From Tolypothrix sp. PCC 7910 (GTDB taxonomy: Bacteria > Cyanobacteriota > Cyanobacteriia > Cyanobacteriales > Nostocaceae), in NCBI RefSeq assembly GCF_011769525.1, contig NZ_CP050440.1:6821501-6885500 (forward strand): a stretch of 64,000 bases of DNA. The letters are read 5' to 3'. The position numbers and the translations under genes were made by a program. Positions 42,393-52,493 of the stretch are shown in pieces. The notes beneath the pieces are model-generated. The model worked only from the letters and a program-made list of their open reading frames with translations, was not told the origin of the DNA and searched no databases. Every line of letters begins with the position of its first letter. Position 1 is the first letter of the stretch.

Positions 42393-43226
42393 ATGCACTG
42401 GTTATTTACAGGACATTTAAGAGTAGATAAACTAACGGTTAAGATTACAGACTTACCTGTATCTTTAGAAGGCATAAAGTTAGTACAATTGTCAGATTTT
42501 CATTACGATGGTTTGCGATTATCGGATGAAATGTTAGAAGAAGCGATCGCACTGAGTAATGAAGCCGAACCCGATTTAGTAGTTTTAACTGGCGACTATG
42601 TAACAGATGATCCTACCCCAATTCATAAATTGGCACAACGACTTAAATATTTAGAAAGTCGTTATGGTGTCTATGCCATACTTGGTAACCATGACATCCA
42701 TTACAGCCACTCTAAAACAGAAGTCACAGATGCATTTACTAACATTGGAATTCATGTATTGTGGAACGAAATCGCTTATCCTGTAGGAACAGATTTACCA
42801 TTGATAGGATTAGCTGATTATTGGTCACGAGAATTTAAACCAGCACCATTAATGAATCAACTAGACTCCGCCACACCCCGCATTGTTTTATCCCATAACC
42901 CGGATACCGCTAAGATATTGCAACAATGGCGCGTAGATTTACAGCTATCTGGTCACACCCACGGAGGACATATAGCCATACCAGGTATTGGCCCTTTGGT
43001 ATTTCATTATAAAAAGCTGTTGAAAAAACTACCCAAAAAATTGCGGTGTTGGGTATCTTTTTTCCTCGGAGACTTCTCCAAAGTAGTGAGATATTGGGAA
43101 TGGGCCCAAGGGTTCCATAAAGTAGGCAATAATCAGTTATATATCAATCGTGGCTTAGGAACTTATCGACCAGGACGCTTATTTTGTCCACCAGAAGTGA
43201 CTGTAATTACGTTAATCCGTGAATAG
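42393..43226 (+). CDS. calcineurin-like metallophosphoesterase (tandem copy 2)
   Basis: This 277-residue paralogue shares DFHYDG, TGDYVT, GNHDI and GHTHGG, with strong similarity along the whole length (WRVDLQLSGHTHGG is common to both). The duplication is not recent: many silent and amino acid differences exist. The gap between the copies holds CAACAGT-type heptamers, a known target of repeat expansion. Substrate is unknown; separate substrates for the two copies are possible. Confidence 0.92.
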   Translation: MHWLFTGHLRVDKLTVKITDLPVSLEGIKLVQLSDFHYDGLRLSDEMLEEAIALSNEAEPDLVVLTGDYVTDDPTPIHKLAQRLKYLESRYGVYAILGNHDIHYSHSKTEVTDAFTNIGIHVLWNEIAYPVGTDLPLIGLADYWSREFKPAPLMNQLDSATPRIVLSHNPDTAKILQQWRVDLQLSGHTHGGHIAIPGIGPLVFHYKKLLKKLPKKLRCWVSFFLGDFSKVVRYWEWAQGFHKVGNNQLYINRGLGTYRPGRLFCPPEVTVITLIRE

Positions 43227-43896
43227 TGCAGAGACATTTCATTTACTCATACATTTAACCGCCTCAAGCTACGATGGGAGAATATCAGCAGCTTAGGGCG
43301 GTTGATGAAAAATGCAATTGTTTCGAGAAGATTCTAAAATTCAGAGGGAAATAACTATAACTAATGTGGACTGTAAACACTCTTCGCAATCACTCTCTCC
43401 AGAAACCAGTTGTCCATCCTTGATCCAACTAGGCAGGTATTTCTGGCTGTGCGTTCAATCACCTCCAAAACAATTTATCGATGAGATTAAGGCGAAAACA
43501 CTTTCAACGGATGCGACAATTGAGCAATGATTGCGAGAACATTAGAGCAGGAGGCACAGGCTCTAATTGAAAGGTTCTTGGTGAACTGTTAACCTTTTTG
43601 TACCTTGCTCTTAATGTAGCACCTACTTTCCATACTGAACCACATATTTACTAAACTTGATCGCTGTTAATTTACTGCAACAATTTGGCAATTTTTCTTA
43701 ATAAGTGAGGGGTGGAGGGTAGGTAATGGGTAATGGGTGAATGGGAAATCTTATAGGTGTAAATTTTCAATTGAAGGGTGAGTTAGGGCTCTATTAGAAC
43801 GTAATTTGACCCAGGGGTCAGCTTTTTATTTATTGTCCAGGGCTGTTTCATTCCCTAAAACAGGTAAAATTGCAAGTTTTGAGGGGATACAAAGTC
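43227..43896. other. gene-poor stretch
   Basis: A 72-codon ORF at 43312-43530 (MQLFREDSKIQRE...) is open but has no family resemblance and no good ribosome site; I leave it as doubtful. The rest shows GGGTAATGGG repeats and nothing else. Confidence 0.35.
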
Positions 43897-44100
43897 ATGA
43901 GCGCTTCTGTGATTGAACATTTGCGACAAGTTGTTGGCGAAGCCTCTCGAAGAGAAGATTTCAGAACAACTGATGGTAGAAGACATCCAATTTAGTTGGT
44001 ATTGTTTTTTGTAATAATGGGCACCATGAGTGGGTATTTCGGGTATCGTGCATGGGAAGATTTCTCTCTAACGATATTGACAAAATTCTTGCCCTTGTAG
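43897..44100 (+). pseudogene. possible decayed small gene with repeat insertion
   Basis: GAGGGG precedes ATG 43897. The first 13 codons read MSASVIEHLRQVV, then a repeat (GGCGAAGCCTCTCGAAGAG) shifts the frame and the ORF stops after 32 codons. Other frames continue coherently: ISEQLMVEDIQFSWYC, then after a T run CNNGHHEWVFRVSCMGRF and DIDKILALVEL. This looks like one small protein broken twice. No family was recognised. Confidence 0.35.
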
Positions 44101-44188
44101 AATTAAACAGCCCTACTGGCCCTTACAAAGGGGGATTTAGGGGATCTAAAACGTTTTGCTACCAACGACAGGACTTTTAAAACATCCT

Positions 44189-44578
44189 TTAATAACGCTG
44201 ACAATCAACCACTAAACTACTATCCTGAGCAATTGCAATATCTACCCTGTATTCTGCTGGGCAAGTTTCTAATGAATTACTTTGAACAATTTTCATTTCT
44301 TCGGCAAGCTGGCAACTTTTCAATTGCCCTTTTTCATCCAAAAATATGTAATTTTTAGCTTTACAGTGGAATTTAAATATACCTGTTTTAGGGATAGATA
44401 TTTGCAAACTTACATCCTGACTCAGGATACAAGTTGCTAATGAATCATTGAAATAGTTAGTAATAGTACCTGTTTCGCAAAAAATAGCAGCCTGAGCCGG
44501 GATACACATGACTAAATTAATAGAAAATAAACCCCAAGAAGCGGTAAAAACTGCTAAACATGCAGAGCATGATTTCAT
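44189..44578 (-). CDS. small secreted cysteine-containing hypothetical protein
   Basis: This 129-residue protein has a hydrophobic N-terminal signal (CLAVFTASWGLFSINLVMCI, cleavage near PAQA) and a mature part with six cysteines (FCETGT, ATCIL, HCKAK, KSCQLAE, ETCPAE and VDCQRY), suggesting disulfides in the periplasm. No family is recognised. A strong minus-strand terminator lies at 44640-44666, only 62 bp before its start. The gene may therefore be controlled by readthrough of a leader, or the RNA may be independent. Confidence 0.65.
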   Translation of the reverse strand: MKSCSACLAVFTASWGLFSINLVMCIPAQAAIFCETGTITNYFNDSLATCILSQDVSLQISIPKTGIFKFHCKAKNYIFLDEKGQLKSCQLAEEMKIVQSNSLETCPAEYRVDIAIAQDSSLVVDCQRY

Positions 44579-44639
44579 ACAAAAATCCTAAGATTTTTAA
44601 TGCAATATTCTTGATGCTTTAATGAGTAAGAAAATATAT

Positions 44640-44666
44640 AAAAAAGGGCATCTACAAGAGATGCCC
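44640..44666 (-). terminator. Rho-independent terminator on the minus strand
   Basis: GGGCATCT/AGATGCCC with a 5-nt loop, followed on the minus strand by six T residues. It lies upstream of the 44578 start codon, so it must end a transcript initiated further right. Confidence 0.85.
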
Positions 44667-44765
44667 GTCATGCAGGAAAACCCCCAGTAGGGTTGTCCTT
44701 ACACCTTCCCAACAATCAGCAACAGTGACTAACTTTAATTAGCCACACTCACAGACGTGAATATG
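44640..44765 (-). ncRNA. candidate small RNA or attenuator leader
   Basis: On the minus strand a possible -10 (TACTAT/TATAAA near 44770) precedes about 120 nt without an ORF that contains stem TCAC-TGTGA, stem AACCC-GGGTT and the strong terminator at 44640-44666. Either it is a free small RNA or the attenuated leader of the 44578 gene. I recognise no known Rfam family. The remainder to 45155 is AT-rich with a CCTACTAGGG hairpin near 45000 and nothing else. Confidence 0.45.
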
Positions 44766-45155
44766 TTTATAGTATTAAATACAACTGATAAGTGACTGCG
44801 GTGTATACACGGAAAATATGAAAGTTTTGATATATAGCAATCCTATTTATTTATAAATTTATTTATAAATATAGAAAACAGGGAAATAAAAGGAAAATAG
44901 CCAAAGAAACAGGGTGAAATAACATAATTGAGGAAATTGCCAAATCCGAAAACTTAGAGCTAAGTTTCCTCAAACCCTGTGATGCGATCGCCTACTAGGG
45001 GCTTTACCCTACTAGGGTTAAACCCAGTATAGCTTTCAACTTTTACCTCTATTCTTAAAAATCAGCAATTTTGGCAATGACCCAAGCAAAATCTATCTAT
45101 GGGCGTAAAGCTTTACGTCTTTACAGATATTTGAATATCAATCAATAATCCTCAG

Positions 45156-46121
45156 ATGACACATCACATTTTAAAAGCAACCAAAGATACAGTTCATCTC
45201 GGTGGTTTTTCTCATTTATTAGCACCAGTACTCACTGTTAATTCAGGTGACACAATTGAGGTAGAAACCTACAGTGGCTATTATGTGTATGACAAAGCGC
45301 CGCCTGATTTTCTCACGCCAGAATTTCTCGATATCTGCCAAAATTTAGCTTCAGAACGTAAAATAGCTGGCGGGCCGCATTTACTTACCGGGCCAATTTA
45401 TATGCGTGATGCTGAACCAGGGGACGTTTTGGAAGTAGAATTAACTGCGATCGCACCTAGTTTACCTGTAGGCTTCAACGCTATTCGTCCAGGTTGGGGC
45501 GCTTTACCGGAAATATTTCCTCAGCCTGCTTTAAGATTTATCCCCCTCGATTTAGAAAGCAATATTGCCGAATTTCCTACCAATAGCGGTATCAAAATTC
45601 CCCTCAAACCATTTTTTGGTATCCTTGGTGTTGCAACTCCCGAAACATCTCGAATTTCTATTCCACCAGGTTATTACGGCGGTAATATTGATAACCGGGA
45701 ACTGCAAGCAGGTTCTCGTATATTTTTGCCAATTTTTGTTCCAGGTGCTTTATTTTCCATCGGTGATGGTCATGCTGCTCAAGGAGATGGTGAAGTTAAT
45801 GTTACCGCCATTGAAACTTCCATGAACGGTAAAATTAAGCTGACTTTACGTAAAGATTTGCATTTCACAACACCAATCGGAGAAACTCCTACTGATATCA
45901 TCACAATGGGTTTTGGTCAAAGCTTAGATGCAGCCTTGGAAGTAGCCTTAAAAAATATGATTGATTTCTTGGAACGCTTTACAAATTTATCGCCCGAAGA
46001 TGCGTATGTATTATGTAGTTTGGCAGTAAATTTTCGCATTACCCAAGTTGTCAATAGCCCCCAAAAAGGTGTACATGGAATGCTACCGAAAGCAATTTTT
46101 TCTCATAAAATCAATTGGTAA
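45156..46121 (+). CDS. acetamidase/formamidase family protein
   Basis: This 321-residue protein matches the FmdA_AmdA family: VLTVNSGDTIEVET near the start, GPIYMRDAEPGDVLEVEL in the first half, PPGYYGGNIDNRELQAGSR and GDGHAAQGDGEVNVTAIE in the middle, and DAYVLCSLAVNFRITQVVN near the end. Family members release ammonia from formamide or acetamide using a metal site. The function would be nitrogen scavenging. The gene is monocistronic; no ABC transporter for amides lies beside it. It is followed by a MITE-like element carrying a strong hairpin. Confidence 0.92.
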   Translation: MTHHILKATKDTVHLGGFSHLLAPVLTVNSGDTIEVETYSGYYVYDKAPPDFLTPEFLDICQNLASERKIAGGPHLLTGPIYMRDAEPGDVLEVELTAIAPSLPVGFNAIRPGWGALPEIFPQPALRFIPLDLESNIAEFPTNSGIKIPLKPFFGILGVATPETSRISIPPGYYGGNIDNRELQAGSRIFLPIFVPGALFSIGDGHAAQGDGEVNVTAIETSMNGKIKLTLRKDLHFTTPIGETPTDIITMGFGQSLDAALEVALKNMIDFLERFTNLSPEDAYVLCSLAVNFRITQVVNSPQKGVHGMLPKAIFSHKINW

Positions 46122-46134
46122 GTAATTAGCATAG

Positions 46135-46320
46135 ATAAGTAAGTCGGTGTAAATAAACCAAACTATGTTACGAAACATAAATAGGCTTGAAACCATCACC
46201 AATGACAAAGGACGAATGACAAAGGACAAAGCGCAAAGTCTGATCGGAGGAAACCTCCGATCAGACTTTGTAAGAATAACAGCCCTGACTAGTTATCTTT
46301 AAATGCACCGCCTTACTTAC
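46135..46320. repeat. MITE-like dispersed repeat, copy B (186 bp) with nested hairpin
   Basis: Homologous to 341-469 with the same ends. Its terminal arms are AAGTAAGTCGGTG and CACCGCCTTACTT (one mismatch). A perfect 16-bp hairpin (46235-46250 with 46254-46269, loop AAA) is present here and absent from copy A, so it was gained or lost as a unit. Confidence 0.7.
46235..46269. terminator. perfect 16-bp hairpin downstream of the amidase gene
   Basis: AAAGTCTGATCGGAGG pairs fully with CCTCCGATCAGACTTT. There is no T run, so a terminator role is only possible; it may instead be part of the mobile repeat. Confidence 0.5.
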
Positions 46321-46429
46321 TGTCTAATATTTGCCTAAAACCCATAAATTTCAATGGTGAGCAGCCTTAGAAAAATTGCTTACCAATGACAGATGAAAGA
46401 TTGCAATTAAAATTCAAAGACCATTGATT

Positions 46430-46801
46430 ATGTCTAATATTCTCATTCAAATGTTGCTAATTGGTTTAGTTGCTGGCATTGCTGGCGGGATGTTTGGAAT
46501 TGGTGGTGGGGCAATTATGGTACCAGCGATGGTATTACTCATGGGACTGGATCAAAAATTTGCCACAGGTACTTCCATTGCTGCACAAATTTTACCAATT
46601 GGGATTTTAGGAGCAGCAGTTTATTATCGCAATGGTCAACTAAATATTAAATATGCTGTGATTATTGCAGTTGGCTTAGTAGTCGGCAATTTATTTGGGG
46701 CATTGTTTGCTAATCAGCCATTTATTAGTAGTGAAACAATGAAAAAAATGTATGGCATTTTTCTCCTACTTTTAGGCGCTCGTTATTTATGGAATAACTG
46801 A
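46430..46801 (+). CDS. half-length TauE/SafE family permease
   Basis: A 123-residue membrane protein from ATG 46430, with three to four TM helices and the TauE/SafE signature GIGGGAIMVPAMVLLMGLDQKFATGTS. Full members have about 250 residues with two such halves and export sulfite or other organosulfur anions. Here only one half exists and the ORF ends naturally (GARYLWNN). It may function as a homodimer, as short cyanobacterial forms are thought to do. No second half lies nearby. Confidence 0.88.
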   Translation: MSNILIQMLLIGLVAGIAGGMFGIGGGAIMVPAMVLLMGLDQKFATGTSIAAQILPIGILGAAVYYRNGQLNIKYAVIIAVGLVVGNLFGALFANQPFISSETMKKMYGIFLLLLGARYLWNN

Positions 46802-47103
46802 AGAATTAGGCTAATATACCAAGTTGGTAGTGATCTGTCTGAATTTGGTAATTGGTAATTGGTAATTGTAAAAAAATCTTACCGATTACTCATACTGAAA
46901 TAGATAACTATCAACCGACGTTAATACAGCAAGTGCGATCGCATAGTCGCCTAGGTAATTGCTATCATCAGTAAATCACGGTGCTAAGCTGCTCATATCG
47001 TTATCTGTAATTAGATAACTCTTGACTGTTGATTCTTGAATTCCTGTAGGTAGACCACTCATCTGGCTACCTTTGACTTTGGTTGAATTTTTGATTACCT
47101 ACA
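46802..47103. other. gene-free stretch with GGTAATT repeats
   Basis: GGTAATT units are repeated around 46846-46868, one HIP1-like site lies near 46935, and nothing else is recognised. Confidence 0.4.
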
Positions 47104-48243
47104 ATGGATCGTCGGAATTTTCTCAAGTATGCAACTTTAGCGGGGTCTAGCTTTGCCTTGACTAGCTGTATTCAAGGTAGAAGAAATTCTCAATTACAAA
47201 GCGATGTCACCCCAGCAGCCTCACCTGTAGTAGTCAACGAACCGCTAAAGGTGGGGTTTGTTTATTTAGGGCCTGTAGGTGATTTTGGCTGGACTTATGC
47301 TCACGATTTAGGTCGTAGAGAAATGGAAGCTAATCTTCAGGACAAGGTGAAAACCACTTTTATTGAAAATGTTAGTGAAGCTGATGCAGAAAGGGTTATT
47401 CGCCAACTAGCAGTAGATGGTAGCAAATTAATTTTTACAACTTCCTTTAGCTACATGAACGCCACAATGAAAGTAGCCAAGGAATTTCCTAAGGTAATCT
47501 TTGAGCATTGTACAGGTTCTCAACTTGCTGCCAATGTTGGCACTTATTCCGGGCGCTTTGAAGAACCGCGCTACTTAACCGGTATGATTGCTGGCAAAAT
47601 GACAAAATCAAATATTATTGGTTTTATTGGCGCATACCCCATTCCCGAAGTCATTCGCGGAATCAACGCATTCACTTTAGGGCTGCGAACCATCAATCCT
47701 CTAGCAAAAGTTAGAGTACTATGGGTGCAAAATTGGTATGACCCTGCTAAAGAAAGGGAAACAGCCCAAGCTTTGATTAATTTAGGTGCAGATGTACTGA
47801 CACAGCATACTGACTCGACTGCTGCTATGCAATTAGCCGCCGCAAAAGGAATTTATGCTTTCGGCTATAACAGCGACATGAGTAGCTTTGGTGCGAAAGC
47901 ACACCTGACATCAGCAATTAATAAATGGGGAAAATTTTATATAGATACAGCTTTAGCTGTCATGAATAATACATGGAAGCCGCAAGAGACTTGGAGTGGT
48001 ATTGCTCAAGGTATGGTAGATATTTCCCCCATGAACCAAGTGATTCCGAGTGATGTTCAACAATTAATCAACGCCAAGCGAGAACAGTTTATTCAAGGTA
48101 CAGCACATCCTTTTGATGGCCCAGTAAAAGACCAAAAGGGAGTTGTACGCGTACCTAAAGGTAAAATGCTTGACGATCCACTACAAGAGCAAATGAATTG
48201 GTATGTTCAGGGGATTGAAGGGTCAATTCCTAAAGGACTCTAA
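47104..48243 (+). CDS. BMP/PnrA-family ABC transporter substrate-binding protein
   Basis: This 379-residue protein begins MDRRNFLKYATLAGSSFALTSC: a twin-arginine motif with a lipobox (LTSC, about 19-22), so a Tat-exported lipoprotein. The body matches the BMP (basic membrane protein/PnrA/Med) fold: VGFVYLGPVGDFGWTYAHD, KLIFTTSFSYMNAT, VIFEHCTGS and GADVLTQHTDSTAAMQLAA. Members bind nucleosides or related purines for an ABC importer. No permease or ATPase genes are nearby, so the partner is encoded elsewhere. Confidence 0.92.
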   Translation: MDRRNFLKYATLAGSSFALTSCIQGRRNSQLQSDVTPAASPVVVNEPLKVGFVYLGPVGDFGWTYAHDLGRREMEANLQDKVKTTFIENVSEADAERVIRQLAVDGSKLIFTTSFSYMNATMKVAKEFPKVIFEHCTGSQLAANVGTYSGRFEEPRYLTGMIAGKMTKSNIIGFIGAYPIPEVIRGINAFTLGLRTINPLAKVRVLWVQNWYDPAKERETAQALINLGADVLTQHTDSTAAMQLAAAKGIYAFGYNSDMSSFGAKAHLTSAINKWGKFYIDTALAVMNNTWKPQETWSGIAQGMVDISPMNQVIPSDVQQLINAKREQFIQGTAHPFDGPVKDQKGVVRVPKGKMLDDPLQEQMNWYVQGIEGSIPKGL

Positions 48244-49049
48244 CTAGAAAATATACTATCCCTGTGTAGTTATACCATTTCTCTAAATCCCGGCTACAGA
48301 TAATTCTCCCTCTGCTGTCTATGGATCAATACACTTGGATTAAACTCATTAGCGATTAATTTGTCACTTATTAAAAAAGCCAGAAGACTTGGCGGATTCT
48401 CCCCCAAACCCCCGATTGGGTGACGGTTGCGTCCCCCAAACCCCCTCCAAAATTATTCTTCTGTTTTTTTTGTTGAGTAACTAGTTTTTTGGGTTTGTTA
48501 TCAATTAATTTTGTTAACTGAACTGTATTTGTCTATGAGTAGCTTTATTTTGGAGAATTGGTATTAGGGGAGGAGAGAGAGAAAGAACCTGAATCATCCT
48601 CGTTTCTAAAGTTGAATCACCCAATTTTTTGGTGCATTCTTTTAACCGCATATTTACGCAGAATAATTTGGTAGCACTCTTACACCAACTTTCTCACTTT
48701 CTAACCTAGAGAGTAATACTGATTTTCCTTAACTAGTAAAAGTTAATGAGGTGTTAGACCCCTACTACCTAAATCAGGGTATTTACTGTATTATTAGTCA
48801 AATAAGTCAGTGTCTATATATTCTGACAAAAGCAAATGGGTGAATATAAGTAACCGAATTATTGGGTGATGAATAAGTACCACAAATTTTGCTTGCTATT
48901 TTGTGGTTCGGTGTTACACGCCCAATATTAAGTAGGTAAGGCATTAGCCCTACCTATGGTAAGTCGTATGTTTCGGTCAATTTTCCAGCCCTAGATTTTG
49001 TCAACTATTAACCTCATGTTTGAGGGTAAAAATAAATGTTTTACAGGTT
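48244..49049. other. gene-free 800-bp region
   Basis: Low-complexity CCCCCAAACCCCC runs near 48400-48450 and otherwise AT-rich sequence. I see no ORF with a ribosome site, no strong hairpin and no repeat from the other families. Confidence 0.4.
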
Positions 49050-50339
49050 TTACAAGCTTTGTCCTGTATAAATCGAACGCACTTCGCCATTACGCCGCAC
49101 GATCGCTTCACCATTATTCACATCTACTAGTGTCCAACCACTAGAGCCAATGCTTTCACCAACAACAACGCGGTGGCTGACACCGTCAATTTTAAACAAA
49201 GCCGCAGATTTGCTACCCAACTCTAGTATTCCTTCTAAGGTTTGAGTCGGAGCATAAACTTCTGGAACTGTTGCTACAACTTGGTGCTGGGATGCCGCAG
49301 ATACGGGCGCTGTAGCTGTTGGCAATTGTGGTGGTGCAACGCGGAATGACGCTACTGGTAATGTTGGTAGTAAATTTGATGATTGCTTGACGACAAGTGG
49401 TGCAGTTCGCACACCTACAGCTTTGAGATCTGGACGTACAGCAGCAGCATACATATTAACGCTTATCGGCTTGGCTGGTTTGCGGGGCGAATTTAAGGCT
49501 GTTTTCACCGGATTGAGCCGAGATGCACTACCTACTGATGATATGGTTTTGGGAACACCTGGCAGCAGTGGTGGTGTATAGCGCATTGGGGAAGGCGCTT
49601 GATAAACAGGGATATATATGCGCTCAACAACGTTTGTCGAACGGACTGGTACTGGTGGCGTATTATTCGCCGTCAGCGGTTGTGGTAAGACCACATTTGT
49701 TGCATCGTTAGCTACTGCTACGGCGGCTGGTTTGGGATTAGCAATTCCTGGGGTGGCGTAGCTTTGATTATTTTTGTTCTCTTGCTGATCGATGACTGAC
49801 AATGCACCTAGCATATAGTCAACTAACTCAGCTTGTACATCTACTTTCTGCGGTACAACACGGGGCGCAATCTGAAGATTGGTAGCCAGATGTGGGATAG
49901 TCGGGAAAGTGAAGACTTTTGAATTTAGCAGATAGAGAATGCCAGCGATCGCTACACCAACAATTGTTGTCCCGACGATCACCAAGGTGGCTAAAGGCTT
50001 TCTGCCTTTTTTAATTTTGCGGGTAACTGCTTTTCTGGGAGCATTTTCAACTACAGTCTTTCTGGCTGGGTTGTCTCTAATTTGAGATACTCCCTGGATA
50101 TTTTGGTGTAGGTCATCTGGTAAGACAATCTCTGGCATTCTGACTGTCTGTACAGGGACGTATTGTACATTCACAGTTTGGGTAGGAAAACTACCGCTAT
50201 AATCCAGAACATTGTCGATATCGGCAAAGAGTTCATCCATCAAGCCATCAGCATAAACTTCAATCGTCCAAGGTTCGTTGGAGATTAACTCATCTGATGC
50301 TTCCGGAATAATGAAACGGGTGCTGGCTTCTTTTAACAT
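49050..50339 (-). CDS. single-TM protein with PilP/GspC-like C-terminal domain
   Basis: This 429-residue protein has an acidic cytoplasmic N-terminus (about 1-110), a basic stop (RKIKKGRKP), one TM helix (LVIVGTTIVGVAIAGILYLL, about 117-138), a long Pro/Ala/Val-rich linker (about 190-360) and a final small beta domain (about 368-429; LEGILELGSKSAALFKIDGVSHRV..GESIG-SGWTLV). The last part resembles PilP or GspC homology-region domains, suggesting a role linking envelope layers, perhaps in type IV pili. It is a conserved cyanobacterial hypothetical as far as I recall. It lies about 200 bp downstream of mnmG on the same strand. Confidence 0.75.
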   Translation of the reverse strand: MLKEASTRFIIPEASDELISNEPWTIEVYADGLMDELFADIDNVLDYSGSFPTQTVNVQYVPVQTVRMPEIVLPDDLHQNIQGVSQIRDNPARKTVVENAPRKAVTRKIKKGRKPLATLVIVGTTIVGVAIAGILYLLNSKVFTFPTIPHLATNLQIAPRVVPQKVDVQAELVDYMLGALSVIDQQENKNNQSYATPGIANPKPAAVAVANDATNVVLPQPLTANNTPPVPVRSTNVVERIYIPVYQAPSPMRYTPPLLPGVPKTISSVGSASRLNPVKTALNSPRKPAKPISVNMYAAAVRPDLKAVGVRTAPLVVKQSSNLLPTLPVASFRVAPPQLPTATAPVSAASQHQVVATVPEVYAPTQTLEGILELGSKSAALFKIDGVSHRVVVGESIGSSGWTLVDVNNGEAIVRRNGEVRSIYTGQSL

Positions 50340-50549
50340 AGGCTTTGTGATGGTAGCTGCGAAGGCGGGGAAAAGCCGCCCTGACTGCCTGGGGATAGAG
50401 ATTTTTGGTTAAATATCCAACCTCCTGTCTAATATAGACAGGCTGATTGCTTGCTGGTATTAAATTCAACTGACAATCTAGAGACTGCTGATGATGCCAG
50501 TTCTTAATTCATGTCATCTATCATACCAATCTCTTCCCTACTACTATAC

Positions 50550-52493
50550 TCAAGCTTCATGAAGTTTTTTTGAAGCCAATGCTGGAAACTCTGACTGGCT
50601 CCTTGTTTTGCGTAATTCTAGATATATTAATAAAGCATTAATATCTGCTGGGTTCACCCCTCCAATCCGTGCGGCTTGACCGATGGTGAGCGGTTTTACT
50701 TTACTTAACTTTTCCCGTGCTTCTTTAGAAAGTGTATCAATTGTTGAATAATCTAAATCAGCAGGCAGTTGGCGGTGCGCTTGACGGGCAATTTGGTCAA
50801 TCTGATTTTGTTGTCGCGCTAAGTAGCCAGCATATTTAATGTCAATTTCTGCGCCTTCTTTCTCAAATTGGTTGAGTTCGGTGTTACCTAGTCCATACTG
50901 TTCCAGCTTGATGTAATGGAATCCTGGACGGCGGAGTAAGTCAGCCAGGGTGATTGAGCCTTTAATTGCTTGTTGGGTATCAGCTGCGATCGCTTTGCCA
51001 ATTTCATCATGTTCTTTGACGCGGGTGGCGTGTAGCCGTTCTTTTTCCGCAATGATTTGGGCTTGTTTGCGGGTAAACATATCCCAACGGCGATCGTCTA
51101 TTAAGCCAATTTCTCTGCCCAAGGGTGTTAATCGCTGGTCGGCGTTGTCAGAACGTAGTATTAAACGGTACTCCGAACGACTAGTGAGCATACGGTAAGG
51201 TTCACGCAAATCTTTGGTACATAGGTCATCTACTAAAGTTCCTATGTAACTTTGCTCACGTGGGAAGATAATCATTTCGCGATCGCGTGCAAATCTGGCG
51301 GCGTTCACACCTGCAACAAAGCCTTGGGCTGCGGCTTCTTCATAACCTGTAGTACCGTTAACCTGTCCAGCACAAAATAGCCCTTCAATTTTCTTTGTCA
51401 TTAGTGTGGGATAACACTGAGTTGCAGGTAAATAGTCATATTCCACCGCATAAGCCGGACGCAGCATCACACATTTTTCTAAACCCGGGAGACTCCGCAG
51501 CATTTGGATTTGCAGATTTTCTGGTAACCCTGTAGAAAACCCTTGGATATATAGTTCGGGAATGTCTCTACCTTCTGGTTCAATAAATATTTGATGGCTT
51601 TCCTTATCAGCAAAGCGCACTATCTTATCTTCAATACTGGGGCAATAGCGGGGCCCTTTCGCTTCTACCCAGCCACCATAAACAGGCGATAGGTGCAAAT
51701 TCTCTTGAATCAAGCGATGAGTTTCTGGTGTGGTGCGGGTAATATAACAAGGCATTTGTTCCCGTTCTACCCAAACCTCCGGGTCAAAGCTAAACCAGCG
51801 CACCTCTTCATCTCCAGGCTGGAGAGTCATTTTACTGTAGTCCACCGATCGCTTATCTACCCTTGCTGGCGTACCAGTCTTGAGTCTGCCAGTTTCAAAT
51901 CCTAGCTTATTTAAAGTTTGTGTTAAGCCCTCAGCCGCAAATTCCCCAGCACGTCCCGCCGCCATCGATTTGTTACCAACCCAAATCCGACCACCTAAGA
52001 AAGTACCAGTAGTCAATATCACAGCTTTACATTGGAACGCTACACCGAAGTAAGTCTCAACGCCAATTACTTCATCATTAGCGCCTAACACCAAGTCTGT
52101 AGCCATCCCTTCGCGGATGATCAGGTTCTCTTGATTCTCGACAATTGCTTTCATTACGGCTGCATATTCTCGCTTATCCGTCTGGGCGCGTAAAGCCCAC
52201 ACAGCCGGGCCTCGTGAAGAATTGAGAATCCGCTTTTGCAAATAGGTGCGATCGGCCATTTTGCCAATTTCCCCACCTAAAGCATCAACTTCATGGGTTA
52301 ATTGAGATTTAGCCGGGCCACCCACTGCGGGGTTACATGGTTGCCAAGCAATTTTATCTAAATTCAGCGTCAACAGCAGAGTGCGACAACCGAGGCGGGC
52401 AGTAGCAAGGGCTGCTTCACAACCGGCGTGACCTGCACCGACGACAATAACATCAAAAGCGTCTTGAAATTCAATGGAATTGTGCATGGTCAT
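50550..52493 (-). CDS. mnmG: MnmG (GidA), tRNA uridine-34 carboxymethylaminomethyl synthesis enzyme
   Basis: This 647-residue protein has the FAD-binding site [19 protein letters not shown] (about 17-35) and MnmG signatures [56 protein letters not shown] and a C-terminal helical domain ([17 protein letters not shown]). With MnmE it modifies the wobble uridine of several tRNAs. Length is normal. It is complete and not disturbed by repeats. Confidence 0.96.
   Translation of the reverse strand: MTMHNSIEFQDAFDVIVVGAGHAGCEAALATARLGCRTLLLTLNLDKIAWQPCNPAVGGPAKSQLTHEVDALGGEIGKMADRTYLQKRILNSSRGPAVWALRAQTDKREYAAVMKAIVENQENLIIREGMATDLVLGANDEVIGVETYFGVAFQCKAVILTTGTFLGGRIWVGNKSMAAGRAGEFAAEGLTQTLNKLGFETGRLKTGTPARVDKRSVDYSKMTLQPGDEEVRWFSFDPEVWVEREQMPCYITRTTPETHRLIQENLHLSPVYGGWVEAKGPRYCPSIEDKIVRFADKESHQIFIEPEGRDIPELYIQGFSTGLPENLQIQMLRSLPGLEKCVMLRPAYAVEYDYLPATQCYPTLMTKKIEGLFCAGQVNGTTGYEEAAAQGFVAGVNAARFARDREMIIFPREQSYIGTLVDDLCTKDLREPYRMLTSRSEYRLILRSDNADQRLTPLGREIGLIDDRRWDMFTRKQAQIIAEKERLHATRVKEHDEIGKAIAADTQQAIKGSITLADLLRRPGFHYIKLEQYGLGNTELNQFEKEGAEIDIKYAGYLARQQNQIDQIARQAHRQLPADLDYSTIDTLSKEAREKLSKVKPLTIGQAARIGGVNPADINALLIYLELRKTRSQSEFPALASKKLHEA

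Noticed and set aside
43312-43530. 72-residue ORF behind the second metallophosphoesterase
   Set aside because: No ribosome site, no family, mixed composition; left as doubtful.
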